Origin: Acipenser ruthenus
Taxonomy: Eukaryota > Chordata > Actinopteri > Acipenseriformes > Acipenseridae
Assembly: GCF_902713425.1 (NCBI RefSeq)
Contig: NC_081198.1
Coordinates: 23,295,188-23,359,187, forward strand
Length of the DNA stretch: 64,000 nucleotides
Reading direction: 5' to 3'
Of this stretch, positions 52,301 to 62,433 are shown piece after piece. Both the position numbers and the translations under genes were made by a program. Below the pieces are notes generated by a model. The model made no database searches. It worked only from the letters and a program-made list of their open reading frames with translations, and had not been told where the DNA came from. Each line of letters begins with the position of its first letter. Positions within the stretch are counted from its first letter, which is position 1.

Positions 52301-55300
52301 TTATTCCATCTTCACGTCCTGAAGTCCGGCGATCCTCCACTCCGCGCAGGCCTTGTCCTTCCCGAGGGTCCGGATGTCCAGAATTACAAAGTCCTTGATA
52401 AGAGTTTGTGCCCTTCTGGTCGTGGTGATAGTGTCTAGCTCCTGCTTGTGATAGACACAGACGTTACAGCCTTCCCACAGGATCTGCTTGACAACATTGA
52501 TGACACGCCAAACGCACTTAGCTGTGCTGGTAGCGATTCCTCCCGCAGGCCCATAGAGCACAGTCTCAGCGGTCATCTTGGCCGTGTCAGCAAACCTGTT
52601 TAGGAAGACAGAGACAGAGAGCCAGACACTGCCAGCCACATCACACTCCCAGAAGATATGGGCTGGTGTTTCTCTCTTGCGGCACTTTGCATAGGGGCAT
52701 GTTTCTACTTGGGCTAGTCCCCTCCTGAACATGAACGCTCGAGTGGGGAGTGCACTGTGGACGGTGTTCCATGCTATATCCTTCTGGACATTACTGAGGC
52801 AGCTGTGAGACACATTCTCCCAGATTTTTTGGCTTTGGGTGAGGGAGAAAGTAGCTACTTTTTCAATTTCCTGGGAACCGGCAAGATATTTAGTTACAGC
52901 CTTGTATTCCCAGGAGGCCAATTTTGCTTTATCTAAGCCCAATTTATATATAGTGTCCCTTAAGGTTCTATAATACAATGGGGGGTCCCAGGAGTACGGC
53001 ACGGTGTTATCAATAGTGCAGAGGCCCAAGGCCCTGAGACAGGTGGCAAAATAGAAACGATTCATGTAACATACCTTCCTGTCCAGGGCCTGGATGTTCT
53101 TGATAGTTTGCGTGAGCCCCTGCACTCGGGTGAGCTGCACAACGTCCGGGACCCCCTTACCTCCCTTCTTGTCGGCTTTACTCAGAGTGGCTCGTTTTAC
53201 CCTCTCCATCTTGCTGCCCCAGATAAAGCGGTGGATAATGCGGTCCACCACTTTTTTGGTGGTCCTGTCTGGGGGAAAGATTTTTCCTACATAAGAGAGG
53301 ATGGGGAACAGTATAGACTTGGTTATTAATACTCTACCCGTCATTGTTAAGGATCTTGTGCTCCATCCGCCAATCTTTTTACGGACCTGGTTAATGGCCG
53401 CCGTCCAGCTCTGGGCCCCCGAGCTATTGTTCTCGAAAATGAGGCCCAGAATCTTGATTTTGTCCTTTTTGACAGGGTACATGTCCGACAGTTCCCTATC
53501 TACCTGCCAATTTTTAGACACGTAGACTTCGCTCTTGGACTTATTAATCACTGCCCCGGTCGCCGTGCAGTACTTCTCAAGGATATTACTAATCCGAGGT
53601 ACCGACGATGTGTTGGTGCAAATGAGTGACACATCGTCCATATATGCTGTTGTTTTGACCTGGACCCCGTTGGATCCAGGCAGCTGGAAACCAGTTATAT
53701 TGGTATCCCTACGAATTGCCTGCAGGAGGGGTTCAATGCACACGACATATAGCAGTGGGGATAGTGGGCAACCCTGTCTGACCCCTGACTGGATAGATAT
53801 TTTACCAGTCAGGTGCCTGTTCACCAAGACTCGGGTACTAATGTTTGTATATATGGTTTTAACCCACTCCCTAAGTCCAGGAGCGAATTTCATCTGGTCC
53901 ATCACTTTGTACATATATTCATGGCTTACCCTATCGAACGCCTTCTCCTGGTCAAGGTTGAACAGGCAGAGGGGATGGTTCCGTTCTCTAGAATAAGCCA
54001 GAATGTCCCTTGTTAACATTAAAATATCCGTGATGGACCTCCCTGGGACGCCACAAGCCTGGTCGGGGCCAATGACCAAAGGGAGGTGTACTTGTAGCCG
54101 GAGCATCAGAGCTTTGGCTAGTATCTTGTAATCCACGCAAAGGAGGCTGATTGGGCGCCAATTCCGTAGATCTTTAACTTCCCCTTTCTTATGAAGGAGA
54201 GTAATTACACTCTCCCGCATAGAAGGGCCCAACCGCTTCTCCCTGTAGACCGCTCTGTAGACCTCCGCTAAATGGACTTTTAGCATGTCCCAAAAAAGAT
54301 GGTAATACTCACCCGGGATGCCATCTGGACCTGGCGTCTTACCGGTGTTCATGGTCTTAACCGCCTGGGTGAGCTCCTCCAGCGTGAGTTCTGGGTCCTT
54401 CTCCTCCTCCTCGTCGTCCCGCACTGAGTCAGGCTCCAACTGGCTCAGGAACCACTCTATCAGGGTGTCATCTGTAGCTTTGATGTTATATAGGTCCCTA
54501 TAGAAGTTCTCTACCACTTTTTTCACTCCCTCACTATCCTCTACTATCCTCCCCCTGCTGTCGAGCATGGAGGACATCAAGTGCCGCTTCTCCCTCGTTT
54601 TCTGGAAGAAGAAGCGAGTACACTTTTCGTCTTCCTCCATTTTTTGCACTTTTGCATTGTGCATGACCTTTCGTTGTTCCTCCCTACAAAGCACTGAAAG
54701 ATCTAGCTTGGTCTGGGCTATCTCGTCGCTTACAGGGAACCCCCGAAGCTGAAGCAGGCTCAGACGCTGGAGGGCAGCATTCAGGTGTTTATATTTGGCC
54801 CTCCTTTCTTTTGCTTTCCTCTTGCCTGCTGCTATGAAATAACCCTTAGTTCTGATTTTGACCATCTCCCACCACTCTATAGGGGAGTTGAATAGGTCAC
54901 GCAAAGTGGTCCACTCAACAAGCCTGCTCTTATAGGCTGCAGCTATGGAGGGGTCATTGAGTAAGGAGGTGTTTAATTTCCAGACCCCTGACCCCATCTG
55001 GGAGGTCTGAGGGACCTGCAATGTTACCTGCAGGAGCCTATGGTCAGAGAAGAAGACGGCCTGGGTGTCTACTGCCGTCTTCGTAAGGGAGCTGGTATGC
55101 AGGACGAGATCTATACGGGAGAAGGAGGTCCCAGATGAGCTCACCCAGGTAAAGGGAGGCACCAGGTCCTTACCTGCATCACACAGGGAGAAATCAGATA
55201 TTACGGAGGACAAAACTCTACTAGAGCGGTCGTTGCGTGGCCTGCTCCGGTCTACGTCCCTCAGAGCACAATTGAAGTCACCTGACACGATGACGGGTAC

Positions 55301-55744
55301 GTTCCCCAGCAGGAGTGGACGCAGCTGTGGAAAAAATTGAACTCTTTCGTTTTGGTTAGTGGGTGCGTAGACATTGACCAGTCTGAGGGGAGTTTTGTTG
55401 TATGTCACATCCACGCTCAGAATTCTACCAGGTTCTACCTCCCTGCTGCTGCGGGAGGTAATAAATGGGTTTTTAAACAGGATACCTACTCCGTCGGCTC
55501 TGGCTATGTTGGAGCCCGACCAGAAGGAGTCCCCCAGGGTCCAACTCTCCTTCAGGTCCCTATAATCAGGGCTCGACGAAATACCACACTCCTGCAGAAA
55601 GATGAGATCTGCTTTCAAGTTAGCTAGATAGTTTAGTACATCAAATCTTTTTTGTGTCTCCCTGATGCTCCTGACATTAACAGACACACATATCAGGGCC
55701 ATCAGGGTAGCTAACAAGAAAAGGAGTCGCTGCGTCCACCCCAT
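52301..55744 (-). CDS. Copy 7 ORF2: endonuclease-reverse transcriptase (1147 aa)
   Basis: Open and full length with endonuclease and RT motifs intact. Substitutions include TYNKTPL, LLNDPSI, FWDMLK and GCNVCVY. The element has no 5' UTR or ORF1 start, so it has no complete unit of its own, but the U2 promoter lies directly upstream. Confidence 0.94.
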   Translation of the reverse strand: MGWTQRLLFLLATLMALICVSVNVRSIRETQKRFDVLNYLANLKADLIFLQECGISSSPDYRDLKESWTLGDSFWSGSNIARADGVGILFKNPFITSRSSREVEPGRILSVDVTYNKTPLRLVNVYAPTNQNERVQFFPQLRPLLLGNVPVIVSGDFNCALRDVDRSRPRNDRSSRVLSSVISDFSLCDAGKDLVPPFTWVSSSGTSFSRIDLVLHTSSLTKTAVDTQAVFFSDHRLLQVTLQVPQTSQMGSGVWKLNTSLLNDPSIAAAYKSRLVEWTTLRDLFNSPIEWWEMVKIRTKGYFIAAGKRKAKERRAKYKHLNAALQRLSLLQLRGFPVSDEIAQTKLDLSVLCREEQRKVMHNAKVQKMEEDEKCTRFFFQKTREKRHLMSSMLDSRGRIVEDSEGVKKVVENFYRDLYNIKATDDTLIEWFLSQLEPDSVRDDEEEEKDPELTLEELTQAVKTMNTGKTPGPDGIPGEYYHLFWDMLKVHLAEVYRAVYREKRLGPSMRESVITLLHKKGEVKDLRNWRPISLLCVDYKILAKALMLRLQVHLPLVIGPDQACGVPGRSITDILMLTRDILAYSRERNHPLCLFNLDQEKAFDRVSHEYMYKVMDQMKFAPGLREWVKTIYTNISTRVLVNRHLTGKISIQSGVRQGCPLSPLLYVVCIEPLLQAIRRDTNITGFQLPGSNGVQVKTTAYMDDVSLICTNTSSVPRISNILEKYCTATGAVINKSKSEVYVSKNWQVDRELSDMYPVKKDKIKILGLIFENNSSGAQSWTAAINQVRKKIGGWSTRSLTMTGRVLITKSILFPILSYVGKIFPPDRTTKKVVDRIIHRFIWGSKMERVKRATLSKADKKGGKGVPDVVQLTRVQGLTQTIKNIQALDRKVCYMNRFYFATCLRALGLCTIDNTVPYSWDPPLYYRTLRDTIYKLGLDKAKLASWEYKAVTKYLAGSQEIEKVATFSLTQSQKIWENVSHSCLSNVQKDIAWNTVHSALPTRAFMFRRGLAQVETCPYAKCRKRETPAHIFWECDVAGSVWLSVSVFLNRFADTAKMTAETVLYGPAGGIATSTAKCVWRVINVVKQILWEGCNVCVYHKQELDTITTTRRAQTLIKDFVILDIRTLGKDKACAEWRIAGLQDVKME

Positions 55745-55749
55745 AGCGA

Positions 55750-56744
55750 CTATGATTGGGAGGTCGGGACACTCTTCCTACTCTTAGCTCTACGCTTGCT
55801 TCGAGGGGGCTTGGGCTTATTTGCAACTCCCATCACCCCTGAGAAGGTACTCACTGCTGCCTCGTCCAAGAAGGCACCGTCTTTATATGCACAGTACGTG
55901 GAGTTGTTGGGGCTATTCAACTCCCCACAAGGTAAGTCTGGTGGAACTTGCTCAGGGCCCCTCGGAACGTGTGGGTCAGCTTTGTCCTGGGGGGGGGTTA
56001 TGACAGACAGCATTCTTTGGCTGTTACCGTCTGTTGAATTGGAGCTGTTAGCAGACTTCTGGCTTACCGCGTCCAGGGGTATTCCCATGTCCTCCAGTGC
56101 TGTATCTAGGAGGACCTCTAGGGGGCCCCTGGTTTTGCCCATACAAGGGAGGGGGTCAAGGATGCTTTGAAGGGAGGCCCTTCGCTTGAAGAGGGTCATT
56201 GCTACCGAGGTACTGCTGGTCAGGGAAGGTGTTGACCCCGACCTCTCCCTCGGTGCATTAGTGAACACCTCTTCTGCGAGGTGTGCTAGGGTTTGTGCCA
56301 ACGACTGGGAAGGCTGGCTGGGGATGCCCTGGCTGGCTGCTACCTGCCCACTAGGCGGCAGTGTAGCCGTCCCACTCGCCTCCGTCTCTGCCTGCGAGGG
56401 CAAGACTGGGGACTTTGTGTGGACATTAGCTGGTTTTGGATTTATGGGGGCCACCTGCAACTTGCTGTCTTTGATCCTGATCTTCTTTCTTTTCCCCCCC
56501 TCGTCTCTACCCTTTCTTTTCCCCACCCTCTGCTGGTTCTTCACTCCCTTCCCCTCCTTCTCACTCTCACTTTCACTGTCGCTTTCGCTTTCCTCCCCCA
56601 CGGACTCAATCCTTATGGCGTCATAACGAGAGCCGAGGGGGAGTGCTGGCGCTGAGAGGGCCCTACTCAGGAGGGGGCCGCTGCTGGGTCCGGGCTCCCT
56701 CCCTGCCTCGTGTTCTGCATCAGAGGAGCTACTGGAGGAGCTAG
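55750..56744 (-). pseudogene. Copy 7 ORF1 remnant, frame open
   Basis: The C-terminal ~330 codons of ORF1 in an unbroken frame. By chance the frame extends right through U2 and the U2 promoter to an ATG at 56883, a 377-aa chimeric ORF. The zinc knuckles are absent. Confidence 0.85.
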
Positions 56745-56804
56745 ATATTAAACTGATAAGAACAGATACTACACTTGATCTTAGCCAAAAGGCCGAGAAG
56801 CGAT
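56743..56804 (-). pseudogene. RNU2: U2 5' part (nt 1-62)
   Basis: The 5' part of the U2 gene cut by copy 7, with a PSE-like block at 56852-56867. Confidence 0.92.
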
Positions 56805-57418
56805 GGCGACTTGGCCCTTGCCCGGGGCCCCCCAGCCTGGATGGCACAGGGGGATTCAAAGGTGGGTGCAAAATTTCAAGCACAAGCAGACCCCCAAAAA
56901 ACGGGCTGCTGCTTCCAGAGGGGAAATGTGCAATTTAAGCAGGAGAAAACAAAACAAAGCAAAAACACACACATAACACCAAAAACAAAACATAAACTGG
57001 CGGAGTGCGTCTTACAAATAGTCATGCCAAGCTGCTATGCTGTGCAAGGTGCCTTGGGTAACTACAACTGTGCCTCGCTGGCTGGCTGGCTAAGAAGGAC
57101 CTGGCATAGGGACATGTTCCACCACACTTGTCTGGTTAGCTGCATGCTCCCAGGAAACAACCTGCTGCTGTCTACATCATCACCACATGTGAATAAAAGA
57201 AAGAAAGACAGCAAGAAAGAAAGAGAGAAAGAAAGAGAGAAAGAGAGAAAGAAAGAGAGAAAGAAAGAAAGAGAGAAAGAAAGAAAGAGAGAAAGAAAAA
57301 AAAAAGAAGTAAAACGGCGGGAAAACTTGCATCAACACTGGCACTCTCCCTCCAGCAGGGGTAGACAAAATGCTCACAGGAGAGATCCAGATCTGACTTT
57401 GACCAACGTTAGAGAAAG
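56805..57418 (-). repeat. U2 array spacer (long purine tract)
   Basis: Longest spacer here (802 bp period); purine tract at about 57191-57308. Carries the GGCTAAGAAGGACC variant also seen right of copies 5 and 6. Confidence 0.9.
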
Positions 57419-57606
57419 GTGTGCACCGTTCCCGGAGGTACTGCAATACCGGGCCGATGCGTGGAGTGGACGGAGCAAGCCCCTGTTCCATCTCCCGATT
57501 CCAAAAATCAATTTAATATATGGTCCCCTGATAGGGGACGTATCAGATATTAAACTGATAAGAACAGATACTACACTTGATCTTAGCTAAAAGGCCGAGA
57601 AGCGAT
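57419..57606 (-). ncRNA. RNU2: U2 snRNA gene, full length with G19A change
   Basis: A complete 188-nt U2, except that nt 19 is A (CCTTTTAGCTAAG instead of CCTTTTGGCTAAG). Stem I and the U6-pairing region lie here and are highly conserved, so this copy may be impaired. PSE-like block at 57654-57669. Confidence 0.92.
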
Positions 57607-58200
57607 GGCGACTTGGCCCTTGCCCGGGGCCCCCCAGCCCGGACGGCACAGGGGGATTCAAAGGTGGGTGCAAAATTCCAAGCACAAGCAGACCCCCCAA
57701 AAACGGGCTGCTGCTTCCAGAGGGGAAATGTGCAATTTAAGCAGGAGGAAACAAAACAAAGCAAAAACACACACATAACACCAAAAACAAAACATAAACT
57801 GGCGGAGTGCGTCTTACAAATAGTCATGCCAAGCTGCTATGCTGTGCAAGGTGCCTTGGGTAACTACAACTGTGCCTCGCTGGCTGGCTGGCTTGCTAAG
57901 AAGGTCCTGGCATAGGGACATGTTCCACCACACTTGTCTGGTTAGCTGCATGCTCCCAGGAAACAACCTGCTGCTGTCTACATCATCACCACATGTGAAT
58001 AAAAGAAAGAAAGACAGCAAGAAAGAAAGAGAGAAAGAAAGAGAGAAAGAAAGAGAGAAAGAAAGAAAGAGAGAAAGAAAAAAAAAAGAAGTAAAACGTT
58101 GGGAAAACATGCATCAACACTGGCACTCTCCCTCCAGCAGGGGTAGACAAAATGCTCACAGGAGAGATCCAGATCTGACTTTGACCAACGTTAGAGAAAG
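57607..58200 (-). repeat. U2 array spacer
   Basis: Standard spacer, purine tract at about 57997-58091; AAAACGTTGGG variant as at 31321. No gene is seen. Confidence 0.9.
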
Positions 58201-58335
58201 GTGTGCACCGTTCCCGGAGGTACTGCAATACCGGGCCGATGCGTGGAGTGGACGGAGCAAGCCCCTGTTCCATCTCCCGATTCCAAAAATCAATTTAATA
58301 TATGGTCCCCTGATAGGGGACGTATCAGATATTAA
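58201..58335 (-). pseudogene. RNU2: U2 3' part (nt 54-188), cut by copy 8
   Basis: U2 cut at nt 53/54, otherwise unchanged. The 5' part lies beyond the window. Confidence 0.93.
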
Positions 58336-58984
58336 TACTCTTTTATTGAGATTTTACATTTTTTACATTTACACCCATTCGTTTTTTCATTCATTTTACA
58401 TTTCTTTTAAAGATGACATTCATGCATACAGACATACATTTTGTTTTAAAAGCATTTAAAATACATTTAAAAACACCAAGACAATTGTGCTTTGTACATG
58501 GTTAAAACAGACACAGATTAAAATCAACATGAAAAAAACCTGTGCTGTTTTAAAAGTGACTGGAAAAAAAGAACCATCTATAAAAAACCAGTGCTTGTGA
58601 GGGCCGGGGAGTGCTCTCTAAAAAGGTTCAAAAGTGAACATAAAACTAGATCTAAAACAGGGACAGGGGAAAAGGGACAGTGTATAAAACAGTGAGTTAA
58701 AATTCTAAAATTTTAAAACACTTAAAATGTAACTTTTAATAGTTTACATTAAAAATCTTTTAGATACATAAAACAAAACAAAACAAAAATCAAATAAAAC
58801 ATTCAAAATAAATCAAATCAAAATCCATAAAACTGAAACAAAAAGACTACATAAAACCAGGGCACCGTTCAAAAACGGTCATGCCAGCTAAAAAGGGCGG
58901 AATGCTGGCATGACAAAATAAATAAAAGGCTTAGCGGTGCCCCGTAGTCCCGCTCCTAGGAGCTAGCGGTTCCAGTTTTTTCCT
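58336..58984 (-). other. Copy 8 3' UTR
   Basis: Nested-stem block at 58860-58942 with loop variant CCGTTCAAAAACGG, which keeps the stem. AATAAA six bases from the end. Confidence 0.85.
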
Positions 58985-61900
58985 TTACTCCATCTTCACG
59001 TCCTGAAGTCCGGCGATCCTCCACTCCGCGCAGGCCTTGTCCTTCCCGAGGGTCCGGATGTCCAGAATTACAAAGTCCTTGATAAGAGTTTGTGCCCTTC
59101 TGGTCGTGGTGATAGTGTCTAGCTCCTGCTTGTGATAGACACAGACGTTACGGCCTTCCCACAGGATCTGCTTGACAACATTGATGACACGCCAAACGCA
59201 CTTAGCTGTGCTGGTAGTGATTCCTCCCGCAGGCCCATAGAGCACAGTCTCAGCGGTCATCTTGGCCGTGTCAGCAAACCTGTTTAGGAAGACAGAGACA
59301 GAGAGCCAGACACTGCCAGCCACATCACACTCCCAGAAGATATGGGCTGGTGTTTCTCTCTTGCGGCACTTTGCATAGGGGCATGTTTCTACTTGGGCTA
59401 GTCCCCTCCTGAACATGAACGCTCGAGTGGGGAGTGCACTGTGGACGGTGTTCCATGCTATATCCTTCTGGACATTACTGAGGCAGCTGTGAGACACATT
59501 CTCCCAGATTTTTTGGCTTTGGGTGAGGGAGAAAGTAGCTACTTTTTCAATTTCCTGGGAACCGGCAAGATATTTAGTTACAGCCTTGTATTCCCAGGAG
59601 GCCAATTTTGCTTTATCTAAGCCCAATTTATATATAGTGTCCCTTAAGGTTCTATAATACAATGGGGGGTCCCAGGAGTACGGCACGGTGTTATCAATAG
59701 TGCAGAGGCCCAAGGCCCTGAGACAGGTGGCAAAATAGAAACGATTCATGTAACATACCTTCCTGTCCAGGGCCTGGATGTTCTTGATAGTTTGCGTGAG
59801 CCCCTGCACTCGGGTGAGCTGCACAACGTCCGGGACCCCCTTACCTCCCTTCTTGTCGGCTTTACTCAGAGTGGCTCGCTTTACCCTCTCCATCTTGCTG
59901 CCCCAGATAAAGCGGTGGATAATGCGGTCCACCACTTTTTTGGTGGTCCTGTCTGGGGGAAAGATTTTTCCTACATAAGAGAGGATGGGGAACAGTATAG
60001 ACTTGGTTATTAATACTCTACCCGTCATTGTTAAGGATCTTGTGCTCCATCCGCCAATCTTTTTACGGACCTGGTTAATGGCCGCCGTCCAGCTCTGGGC
60101 CCCCGAGCTATTGTTCTCGAAAATGAGGCCCAGAATCTTGATTTTGTCCTTTTTGACAGGGTACATGTCCGACAGTTCCCTATCTACCTGCCAATTTTTA
60201 GACACGTAGACTTCGCTCTTGGACTTATTAATCACTGCCCCGGTCGCCGTGCAGTACTTCTCAAGGATATTACTAATCCGAGGTACCGACGATGTGTTGG
60301 TGCAAATGAGTGACACATCGTCCATATATGCTGTTGTTTTGACCTGGACCCCGTTGGATCCAGGCAGCTGGAAACCAGTTATATTGGTATCCCTACGAAT
60401 TGCCTGCAGGAGGGGTTCAATGCACACGACATATAGCAGTGGGGATAGTGGGCAACCCTGTCTGACCCCTGACTGGATAGATATTTTACCAGTCAGGTGC
60501 CTGTTCACCAAGACTCGGGTACTAATGTTTGTATATATGGTTTTAACCCACTCCCTAAGTCCAGGAGCGAATTTCATCTGGTCCATCACTTTGTACATAT
60601 ATTCATGGCTTACCCTATCGAACGCCTTCTCCTGGTCAAGGTTGAACAGGCAGAGGGGATGGTTCCGTTCTCTAGAATAAGCCAGAATGTCCCTTGTTAA
60701 CATTAAAATATCCGTGATGGACCTCCCTGGGACGCCACAAGCCTGGTCAGGGCCAATGACCAAAGGGAGGTGTACTTGTAGCCGGAGCATCAGAGCTTTG
60801 GCTAGTATCTTGTAATCCACGCAAAGGAGGCTGATTGGGCGCCAATTCCGTAGATCTTTAACTTCCCCTTTCTTATGAAGGAGAGTAATTACACTCTCCC
60901 GCATAGAAGGGCCCAACCGCTTCTCCCTGTAGACCGCTCTGTAGACCTCCGCTAAATGGACTTTTAGCGTGTCCCAAAAAAGATGGTAATACTCACCCGG
61001 GATGCCATCTGGACCTGGCGTCTTACCGGTGTTCATGGTCTTAACCGCCTGGGTGAGCTCCTCCAGCGTGAGTTCTGGGTCCTTCTCCTCCTCCTCGTCG
61101 TCCCGCACTGAGTCAGGCTCCAACTGGCTCAGGAACCACTCTATCAGGGTGTCATCTGTAGCTTTGATGTTATACAGGTCCCTATAGAAGTTCTCTACCA
61201 CTTTTTTCACTCCCTCACTATCCTCTACTATCCTCCCCCTGCTGTCGAGCATGGAGGACATCAAGTGCCGCTTCTCCCTCGTTTTCTGGAAGAAGAAGCG
61301 AGTACACTTTTCGTCTTCCTCCATTTTTTGCACTTTTGCATTGTGCATGACCTTTCGTTGTTCCTCCCTACAAAGCACTGAAAGATCTAGCTTGGTCTGG
61401 GCTATCTCGTCGCTTACAGGGAACCCCCGAAGCTGAAGCAGGCTCAGACGCTGGAGGGCAGCATTCAGGTATTTATATTTGGCCCTCCTTTCTTTTGCTT
61501 TCCTCTTGCCTGCTGCTATGAAATAACCCTTAGTTCTCATTTTGACCATCTCCCACCACTCTATAGGGGAGTTGAATAGGTCACGCAAAGTGGTCCACTC
61601 AACAAGCCTGCTCTTATAGGCTGCAGCTATGGAGGGGTCATCGAGTAAGGAGGTGTTTAATTTCCAGACCCCTGACCCCATCTGGGAGGTCTGAGGGACC
61701 TGCAATGTTACCTGCAGGAGCCTATGGTCAGAGAAGAAGACGGCCTGGGTGTCTACTGCCGTCTTCGTAAGGGAGCTGGTATGCAGGACGAGATCTATAC
61801 GGGAGAAGGAGGTCCCAGATGAGCTCACCCAGGTAAAGGGAGGCACCAGGTCCTTACCTGCATCACACAGGGAGAAATCAGATATTACGGAGGACAAAAC

Positions 61901-62428
61901 TCTACTAGAGCGGTCGTTGCGTGGCCTGCTCCGGTCTACGTCCCTCAGAGCACAATTGAAGTCACCTGACACGATGACGGGTACGTTCCCCAGCAGGAGT
62001 GGACGCAGCTGTGGAAAAAATTGAACTCTTTCGTTTTGGTTAGTGGGTGCGTAGACATTGACCAGTCTGAGGGGAGTGTTGTTGTATGTCACATCCACGC
62101 TCAGAATTCTACCAGGTTCTACCTCCCTGCTGCTGCGGGAGGTAATAAATGGGTTTTTAAACAGGATACCTACTCCGTCGGCTCTGGCTATGTTGGAGCC
62201 CGACCAGAAGGAGTCCCCCAGGGTCCAACTCTCCTTCAGGTCCCTATAATCAGGGCTCGACGAAATACCACACTCCTGCAGAAAGATGAGATCTGCTTTC
62301 AAGTTAGCTAGATAGTTTAGTACATCAAATCTTTTTTGTGTCTCCCTGATGCTCCTGACATTAACAGACACACATATCAGGGCCATCAGGGTAGCTAACA
62401 AGAAAAGGAGTCGCTGCGTCCACCCCAT
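58985..62428 (-). CDS. Copy 8 ORF2: endonuclease-reverse transcriptase (1147 aa)
   Basis: Open and full length; endonuclease residues, NLDQEKAFDR, YMDD and the C-terminal CCHC-type motif are all present. The natural stop is TAG-like at 58985 (TGGAGTAAAGG in sense: stop TAA after KME), with one substitution compared to the other copies. Confidence 0.93.
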   Translation of the reverse strand: MGWTQRLLFLLATLMALICVSVNVRSIRETQKRFDVLNYLANLKADLIFLQECGISSSPDYRDLKESWTLGDSFWSGSNIARADGVGILFKNPFITSRSSREVEPGRILSVDVTYNNTPLRLVNVYAPTNQNERVQFFPQLRPLLLGNVPVIVSGDFNCALRDVDRSRPRNDRSSRVLSSVISDFSLCDAGKDLVPPFTWVSSSGTSFSRIDLVLHTSSLTKTAVDTQAVFFSDHRLLQVTLQVPQTSQMGSGVWKLNTSLLDDPSIAAAYKSRLVEWTTLRDLFNSPIEWWEMVKMRTKGYFIAAGKRKAKERRAKYKYLNAALQRLSLLQLRGFPVSDEIAQTKLDLSVLCREEQRKVMHNAKVQKMEEDEKCTRFFFQKTREKRHLMSSMLDSRGRIVEDSEGVKKVVENFYRDLYNIKATDDTLIEWFLSQLEPDSVRDDEEEEKDPELTLEELTQAVKTMNTGKTPGPDGIPGEYYHLFWDTLKVHLAEVYRAVYREKRLGPSMRESVITLLHKKGEVKDLRNWRPISLLCVDYKILAKALMLRLQVHLPLVIGPDQACGVPGRSITDILMLTRDILAYSRERNHPLCLFNLDQEKAFDRVSHEYMYKVMDQMKFAPGLREWVKTIYTNISTRVLVNRHLTGKISIQSGVRQGCPLSPLLYVVCIEPLLQAIRRDTNITGFQLPGSNGVQVKTTAYMDDVSLICTNTSSVPRISNILEKYCTATGAVINKSKSEVYVSKNWQVDRELSDMYPVKKDKIKILGLIFENNSSGAQSWTAAINQVRKKIGGWSTRSLTMTGRVLITKSILFPILSYVGKIFPPDRTTKKVVDRIIHRFIWGSKMERVKRATLSKADKKGGKGVPDVVQLTRVQGLTQTIKNIQALDRKVCYMNRFYFATCLRALGLCTIDNTVPYSWDPPLYYRTLRDTIYKLGLDKAKLASWEYKAVTKYLAGSQEIEKVATFSLTQSQKIWENVSHSCLSNVQKDIAWNTVHSALPTRAFMFRRGLAQVETCPYAKCRKRETPAHIFWECDVAGSVWLSVSVFLNRFADTAKMTAETVLYGPAGGITTSTAKCVWRVINVVKQILWEGRNVCVYHKQELDTITTTRRAQTLIKDFVILDIRTLGKDKACAEWRIAGLQDVKME

Positions 62429-62433
62429 AGCGA

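Larger units (their letters stand above)
51651..56744 (-). mobile_element. Keno-like U2-specific LINE, copy 7 (5' truncated)
   Basis: 5.09 kb, ending inside ORF1 at the serine-rich stretch (GAGGAGCTAG on the plus strand). The target repeat AGATATTAA is 7-9 bp, because AG may belong to either side (51642-51650 and 56743-56751). ORF2 is open. Its 3' UTR is closest to copy 5. Confidence 0.93.

Noticed and set aside
3842-58100. CRISPR-like array
   Set aside because: The regular repeats are 788-bp snRNA units with near-identical spacers and vertebrate regulatory signals; no short repeat/unique spacer structure.
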